Positions 58,397 to 64,000 of a stretch of 64,000 nucleotides of DNA are shown here, one piece after another (the stretch's first letter is position 1; every line of letters starts with the position of its first letter). Location: contig JAPWGK010000002.1 in NCBI GenBank assembly GCA_029641185.1, positions 1,798,001-1,862,000 on the forward strand, written 5' to 3'. The stretch comes from Pseudofabraea citricarpa (taxonomy: Eukaryota; Ascomycota; Leotiomycetes; Helotiales; Dermateaceae). The translations under genes were made by a program, and so were the position numbers. The notes beneath the pieces are model-generated. The model was not told where the DNA came from and did no database searches. It saw only the letters and a list, made by a program, of their open reading frames with translations.

Positions 58397-60331
58397 CTAA
58401 AATACCTTTTCTGGATCAGTGTTAGGCTTGAACTCAATCTTGGCTGGTTGCTTTCCCGCACTGGGTTTCCTCAAAAAGGAGTTACATAGAATGCCAGCAG
58501 CTACGCTGACATTCAAACTGTCTACACCACCACTCCGGCCACTGCCAGGAATGGAGAGTTCTACATCTGCGTGAACTCTCAGATTTGGTCGGAGACCATG
58601 TCCTTCACTTCCTAGCATGAGAATGCAAGGATCTGCTGACAACGGGTCATCCACTTCGTCGGTGGTGAGGGAGATTTTCTTCTTCAGATCAGGATTATTT
58701 GACGGTGCAACGGCAGCATAAATTTTCCAGCCGGCCAGTCGAGAGTCAGCAACAAACCCACCGGGTTTATTGACCGAGAACAAAGTAATGTTCTCAGAAG
58801 CTCCCGCGGAAGCCTTTAATACGACGGGAGTGAAGGAAGCACTATTGCGAGTAGAGATGGCAATGGCACTGACTCCCAAGAATGAGGCAGTTCTGACGAT
58901 TCCACCAAGGTTTCCAGGGTCTACAATCTCATCTAAGAGCAGAACAAAAGGGTTTCTTCCGTTTGTTCTCCGAGGAACCCGAATGAAATCCGATGTCCCG
59001 TTGACGACTGCTTCTTCGCGTGATTGATAGTCGACAACTACTTGATATCCCGGTGATTCTTCACTCGTGACGATTTCTCCCAGACTCTTGATCGGTAGCC
59101 TTGGTAGAGGAGATGCTTCCAGGACATATCCGTTGTGTGGCCTTCCTCCACTCATCTTATCCATGAGACGTACCCAGTTCGTAACAATTGGAACTACCTC
59201 GACCCCTGCCTTCCTTGCAAGGCGCTCCATATCAATATCACGATCTGCAGCCTCTCGGTTCTCTCCTGTGTGGATATACAGTTTGTAAAGTTTTCTGCGT
59301 GGATTTCTTCGGGAAGTCAAAGCTGCTTCCACAACAGATGTTCCATATAAAAATTCCGAGGCGGAAGTAGTATAAGGAACTGACATCGGTGTTCGTTTGT
59401 CAGTCTTTTGTACTGAATTTGGCGAGGAGGTCGAATCCCGATCCACTCCAGCTCTATCTTGTGATGTCTCCTGGAGGCCTGACTGTCCGACCTGTGATAT
59501 TGACCGATTTCCATTCCAGCCGTCTGTATCTTGCGAGCTCCACTCAGATGTTTTTCTTCCGGAACGATTCTCAAAGGATTGAGCAAAGTCAGGCCTGTCT
59601 TGAGGTGCATCTCGCAGGTCGTTTTTGAATTTCCTTGGCTGCATTGAGAGCTTGCCAACCTTGGTGGAGTAGTATTGTGTAAATGCATCAGGATTTCCAC
59701 GGCCAGTATTTTGTTTCTTGAACTCTTCACTGTCCTTCTTGCCATGCTGAAAACTGTCGAATGACGACCCCATGTCATATCTATCATTTGGAGAAACCAG
59801 TTCTCCCCTGGCAAGCTTTGTCTGGAATACAGAACTTCTCTGGCCAAAAGGATCATTTGGATCGTTGAATCTCGCTGCTCTTGACTTCTTTCTTGTAACT
59901 CCCAGAATAGGATCCTCGAGTACTTTCTTGCCTTTGCGCACTTTCACCTTAGCCAAAGCTTCAAGATCAATGCCTAGTTTCTTCGCGGCGACCTTTTTCG
60001 AGAATTTTCCGCTTCCTTGCCAATTATCGCGAGTTGATTGGAATTTCTCTCGAACTTCCCTCAGATCTGTGAGACTTTCGGAATCCTGCCCGCGGCGACC
60101 AAAGTCATTACGTCCTCCTCTTCCAACATCATCGTCTGCTCTCCCACCTCTCCCCCCAGCAGGCTTCTCCTTCCCTCTAAAACCAACTCCTCTTGTTCGA
60201 CGCAGGCCTTTACTGATGGCCGAGTTTATTGAAGCTGACCGGATGGTGTAAAGTGCAGGATATAGGAGAGGTAGAGTAATAGAGCCAGCTCTGGAGTTCA
60301 AGCTGCCTCGTGAAAAAGCAATGTGGCTCAT
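58397..60331 (-). CDS. MRM1: mitochondrial 21S rRNA 2'-O-methyltransferase Mrm1
   Basis: A single exon of 644 residues from ATG 60331; the frame is open further upstream but without a better ATG. Mrm1 methylates a conserved guanosine in the peptidyl-transferase loop of mitochondrial large-subunit rRNA. The start MSHIAFSRGSLNSRAGSITL, with later R/S residues, looks like a presequence. Residues 45-330 are a long disordered, charged insert (GGRGGRADDDVGRGGRNDFG). The SpoU N-terminal substrate-binding part begins SEFLYGTSVVEAAL, and the knotted catalytic domain shows motif 1 (DEIVDPGNLGGIVRTASFLG), motif 2 (MLGSEGHGLRP) and motif 3 (LSIPGSGRSGGVDSLNVSVA). It is longer than yeast Mrm1 because of the insert. 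Confidence 0.94.
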   Translation of the reverse strand: MSHIAFSRGSLNSRAGSITLPLLYPALYTIRSASINSAISKGLRRTRGVGFRGKEKPAGGRGGRADDDVGRGGRNDFGRRGQDSESLTDLREVREKFQSTRDNWQGSGKFSKKVAAKKLGIDLEALAKVKVRKGKKVLEDPILGVTRKKSRAARFNDPNDPFGQRSSVFQTKLARGELVSPNDRYDMGSSFDSFQHGKKDSEEFKKQNTGRGNPDAFTQYYSTKVGKLSMQPRKFKNDLRDAPQDRPDFAQSFENRSGRKTSEWSSQDTDGWNGNRSISQVGQSGLQETSQDRAGVDRDSTSSPNSVQKTDKRTPMSVPYTTSASEFLYGTSVVEAALTSRRNPRRKLYKLYIHTGENREAADRDIDMERLARKAGVEVVPIVTNWVRLMDKMSGGRPHNGYVLEASPLPRLPIKSLGEIVTSEESPGYQVVVDYQSREEAVVNGTSDFIRVPRRTNGRNPFVLLLDEIVDPGNLGGIVRTASFLGVSAIAISTRNSASFTPVVLKASAGASENITLFSVNKPGGFVADSRLAGWKIYAAVAPSNNPDLKKKISLTTDEVDDPLSADPCILMLGSEGHGLRPNLRVHADVELSIPGSGRSGGVDSLNVSVAAGILCNSFLRKPSAGKQPAKIEFKPNTDPEKVF

Positions 60332-60754
60332 TGCAAGAAGTTCTTGTAGATGTCTCTCAGTCGCAAATTTCACATCGAGACACGGCCTCCTGGAAAAACA
60401 TTTCGGTTCTGGAACATGTATTTGCCGAGACCGATAAGATTCCTTATCGATAGCCAAGTAAGCCAGGGTGAGATGAGAGTGATCATCTAGAAATTTTCTA
60501 TTCCAGTACTTTATAGGCGGCGAGTAAAAGGAATCAAAAAGTCTCGATATGTTTTGGTGGTAGTGACTGAAAATAATTATTAATATGTAAATCAGTTTCA
60601 AGTATAGTATTAGTATGTCTGCAGTTTAAGTTTAAATCAGTTTATTACTGCCAGCCATAGCAACCATACGCGCAATCGCGTAACACTTCCTAAACTTTCT
60701 AAAGGCAAGATCTTTTAACAAGTGATTGCCTCTTTCCCTACTATCTCTTTAAGC

Positions 60755-60835
60755 TGACGCGTCAATTCGAAATAAACCGGGGCGCATAAGATACTACTTC
60801 GCTTCCTTGTTTTGTACATACATTTTGCGACGCGT
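60755..60835. promoter_or_regulatory. two MluI cell-cycle boxes upstream of MIT1
   Basis: TGACGCGTCA (60755-60764), a perfect palindrome around ACGCGT, and a second ACGCGT (60830-60835) lie 181-261 bp upstream of the remodeller ATG and 424-504 bp upstream of MRM1. Paired ACGCGT boxes are the classic MBF target arrangement in yeasts. Confidence 0.55.
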
Positions 60836-60973
60836 TCAAGCAATCATATCAGAGTCTTTAGGTCTTGCTACGAAAGTTGACAGCTGTATGCAGTGAATCA
60901 ATCTATTAGCAAGTTAGCTCTCATACCTAGCCCTTTGGGATATATAGACTAACTTATCCTACAGAATTACTGC

Positions 60974-61044
60974 ATGGACGATTTACCGCAAGATATTCCC
61001 TGATGCTCCGACGCCATGGAGACCACCAACGATTCCGAGGATGA
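60974..61044 (+). other. two short upstream open reading frames
   Basis: An ATG at 60974 opens a nine-codon frame ending in TGA at 61001-61003. Its last base is the first base of a second ATG (61003) that opens a 13-codon frame ending at 61044, overlapping the main ATG at 61016 in another frame. If both lie in the transcript they would limit translation of the main frame. Confidence 0.4.
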
Positions 61045-64000
61045 GCTTCTAGCCTCGACACCTAAGAAGCACTCAAGCACAACCACAAGAGCAGTCTCTA
61101 TTGCATCACCAACTTTGCAGCATCGACCAAAGACGCCGAGGAAAGAGAGTGTAGATGCCGAAAAGAAGCGGGACAAGTCCACTTCAGCAGAGAGCGAGAA
61201 CAAGCCCCAGGTTGTCATATCATCTGGTCCAGTACGACCCTGGGAATACCAATCTTTTGACCACTCGAAAACAATTGATGAGATTTTGAAAGAGGTAGAA
61301 GGCCCCGATGGCAAGACCTTGTTCAGAGTCCAATTCGAGGATGGTCATGACGAAGTTGTAAGTTAGGCTGTGGCTTTCATACGTCTATTTTCGCTCGTTA
61401 TCAGAATCCACTAGACACACTCATCAACTTATCTCTTTCCTGCTTCCACCTCTCTCTTCCCTACTTCCACAACTACACCTTCACTCGATCTTGTACGTGC
61501 CCGAGATATCCAAGTCAACTCAACATGTGTTACTGGACATTTCTACACCAACCAGCTTCAAACATTTCATGTTAGAAGCATTTTATTACCTTCAAAGCAC
61601 TTTTGCCAATTGCGAGCGCAGATCCATTCTTTGACAACTGTTCCTACTTCCTTTCCCCCAACTTTATCTCACACCCATCTTCATTTGCCGATCATCATTA
61701 CATTATCTGCATACACAAGATCGGTTTCTGCTGCTAGTTGCTCACAAAGGGCTACGAGTGTTGCAGCAAGAATGAGGATAAAATTACAGGTACAGTCTCT
61801 TGTTTTGGATCCCAAACGATCTTAGCCTTCGATAGTCATAGGCTTGCTCCATGGTGGAGGTGAAGGCTCGCGCTATTTTCCCTCATTCCAACTTGTCCAA
61901 TTCGTCTTTTTTTTTTCTACCTCCAGATTTGGTAATCGATTTCATCCTGAAACCTCTTGCTAATTACCATTATTGCAGGTCGATCAACATAGGGTGTCCG
62001 AAATGCGCAATGGAACTAATGCTTTAAACCTATTTTGGGACAAGAGTGCAAATTCTGCATCCGGAGAAGAACGATCTACGTCAGCTGCCCAGACCAAACG
62101 CACAAGACCACCCAGAAAGGTTGACGACGGAATGGTCAGCACCGAAACTGCTCACTTCGGTTCCGACGATGACGAATTCCGCTCAAGCAAGAAGCGTAAG
62201 CTCGAGAAAGGCAAATCACAACATTTTGGAAGTGGTGGTACTCGTCAAAGCAGCAGAGTGAGTGCACGACAAGGAATAGATGAAGTTGCCAGTTCAGAAT
62301 CAGAAGATGAGCCCGTAAGACGTTCGACAAGACAATCATCACGAGCACCTGGAAAATGGCGTCCGACACGCTCTTCTAGTAGGCACCCTGGCCCAATCGA
62401 CGACGATGATGAACTAGCTGCCATAGTTCCAGACAGTGATAGCGAAGAAGAAGATGATGATGATGATGAGATCGTTTACGCAAAACCTGGTAGGAAGCGA
62501 CCTGCACGAAAAACCCGCCAGAATCAAGCTCCAGCACGGGGTAAGAAAGGCGCAAAGGGCAATCGAGTTTCTTCTCGTCTTGGGGATAAGGATGAAGAAA
62601 GCGATGAAAGCTTTTCGGAACAAGAGCCAACCCGCAAGTCAGGACGATCCACCAAGATAAAATACAGCATGCGAGAGCAAGATCTAGATGACGAAATCTA
62701 TGCCGACGAAGTTGCTACAAATAACACTCCAAAGGTGATAAGTGTACGCGAGGTCTTCCAAGTACTGCCGGACAAAGACCCTTTCCGAGTCCTTCATAGG
62801 AACGTGTGCGATGTATGCAGCGGTCATGGAAGCCACTCCAATAAAGGCACAAGCCCCTTGATTTACTGCCAGGGGTGCTCTACTGCAATCCACAAAGTTT
62901 GCCTTGGGTATCGCAGCGGTCGAGAGCACATGGTCACGAAAGTGGGCAAAGATAACTTTGTGATGCAGTGTCGTCGTTGTATTGGTATTGCAAGCAAGAA
63001 AGATTCTTCAGCACCACGATTGGATGTCTGTCAAGGTTGCGATAAATCTGGACCAGCCTGTGCTGCCTTTTCTAAAAAGAAGACATCTAAACAAGAGGAA
63101 AAATTACGAGAAGAGAACGATGGAGAAGACCCTATCACAGAGGTGTCTCCTGATCTTGTCAATAACGCAGACAACGTTTTATTCAGATGCAATTCTTGTC
63201 AGCGAGCTTATCATTTTCATCACCTCCCACCTCGACGCAAGAATTCAAAGAAGCCAAGTGATCAGAATGAACTCCGCGATGCGCGCTACGGAGAATACAC
63301 GCCTGATTACAAGTGTAAAGAGTGTTGCGAGCAGGATGCAAAGGTACATACCCTCGTCGCGTGGAGACCAATAGATCGAGAATCATATGTTGAGGAGGAT
63401 ACTGTTGATATGTTCCGCGAGGATCAGAAAGAGTATTTGGTGAAGTGGGAGGAGAAATCGTACTTCCAATGCTCATGGATGCCTGGCGCCTGGGTCTGGG
63501 GGATTACAGCTGTTACCATGCGAAAAGCGTTCATTCGCCGTGATGAAGGTGCAAATCTTCTTCCTAAATGGACCTTTGAGGAAGCGGTCCCAGAAGAATT
63601 TCTACGAATGGAGATCATCTTTGATGTTCATTACTCAGATGATTTTGAAGCCGAATCAGAGGCTGCCGACAAGGAAAATATTGCTGACGTAGAAGAGGTG
63701 CTTGTCAAATTTCAAGGTCTTGGTTATGAGGAGTCCGTCTGGGAAAGCCCTCCATCTCCCGATGAGACAAGTCTCTGGGCCGCCTTTGTCTCAGCTTACA
63801 ACGAGTACGTTGTAGGAAAATACTTCGAGCAGTCATCTGCGGCAGAAATGAAGAAGAGCATCGACGACTTCCGCGCTTTAGACTTTGAAAATGATATCAT
63901 GGTCCAGAAGCAACCGACTGCTCTAACTGGTGGTGAACTCATGCCGTACCAGAGGAGTGGTCTCAATTGGCTGCTAGAGAACTACCACGGTCAACGCAAC
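61016..64000 (+). CDS. MIT1: Mit1/Mi-2-like chromatin remodeller, 5' part
   Basis: Exon 61016-61357 and a long exon from 61979 that runs off the window; together about 788 residues are visible. Mit1 is the SNF2 ATPase of the fission-yeast SHREC silencing complex. The first exon ends in a Tudor/chromo-like strand (KTLFRVQFEDGHDEV). A disordered, acidic and basic region follows (SDSEEEDDDDDEIVYAKPGR). The PHD finger is CDVCSGHGSHSNKG with YCQGCSTAIHKVCL and a later CRRC and CNSCQRAYHFHHLPP. Two chromodomain-like segments follow (EYLVKWEEKSYFQCSWMPG and VLVKFQGLGYEESVWESPP). The SNF2 domain begins LMPYQRSGLNWLLENYHGQ at the edge. The intron, 621 bp, is about ten times the local norm. CHD3/Mi-2 is the alternative name; a fungal Mit1 fits best. 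Confidence 0.87.

Overview
The window is genomic DNA from a filamentous ascomycete (Pezizomycotina). Genes are split by short introns, mostly 46-62 bp, with GT...AG ends and CTRAY-type branch points. They carry fungal protein families: an Slt2-type MAP kinase, an ISWI remodeller, AP-3 mu, TOM70, Mrm1 and a Mit1-like CHD remodeller. The overall look suggests Leotiomycetes/Helotiales, but that is an impression of gene style and not a proof.

Layout. 0.7-12.5 kb is a compact block: DUF1365 protein (-), MBF1 (+), CDT1 (-), an F-box-like protein (-), GET3 (-), 5-hydroxyisourate hydrolase (+), a small unknown protein (-) and a pepsin-type aspartyl protease (-). 12.5-15.4 kb is gene-poor. 15.4-31.9 kb holds TOM70, the cell-wall-integrity MAP kinase, a membrane-anchored fatty aldehyde dehydrogenase, a doubtful RH-rich protein, AP-3 mu, a DMAC1-like mitochondrial protein, a multi-pass membrane protein, exosome RRP4 and a zinc alcohol dehydrogenase. 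33.1-38.2 kb has a TAPR1/HAPSTR1-like protein and ISWI. 38.2-48.3 kb is gene-poor and AT-rich around one CCCH zinc-finger gene, and carries a striking 25-bp minisatellite, palindromes and a cluster of hairpins. 48.3-64 kb is dense again: a ferric reductase, trifunctional C1-THF synthase divergent from eIF3i, a quinone oxidoreductase, the mitochondrial rRNA methyltransferase Mrm1, and the 5' part of a Mit1/Mi-2-like remodeller that runs off the right edge.

Most genes are single-copy housekeeping functions with no operon-like logic. Several pairs are divergent and share short promoters: DUF1365/MBF1, GET3/HIUase, AP-3 mu/DMAC1-like, membrane protein/RRP4, C1-THF synthase/eIF3i and Mrm1/Mit1. 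MluI cell-cycle boxes (ACGCGT) lie upstream of CDT1 and, in duplicate, upstream of Mit1, which suggests G1/S control of replication licensing and of a chromatin remodeller. I found no clear new enzymatic system. The least explained material is the repeat- and hairpin-rich 38-48 kb segment. Gene models were spliced by eye from reading frame, splice signals and recalled family sequences.
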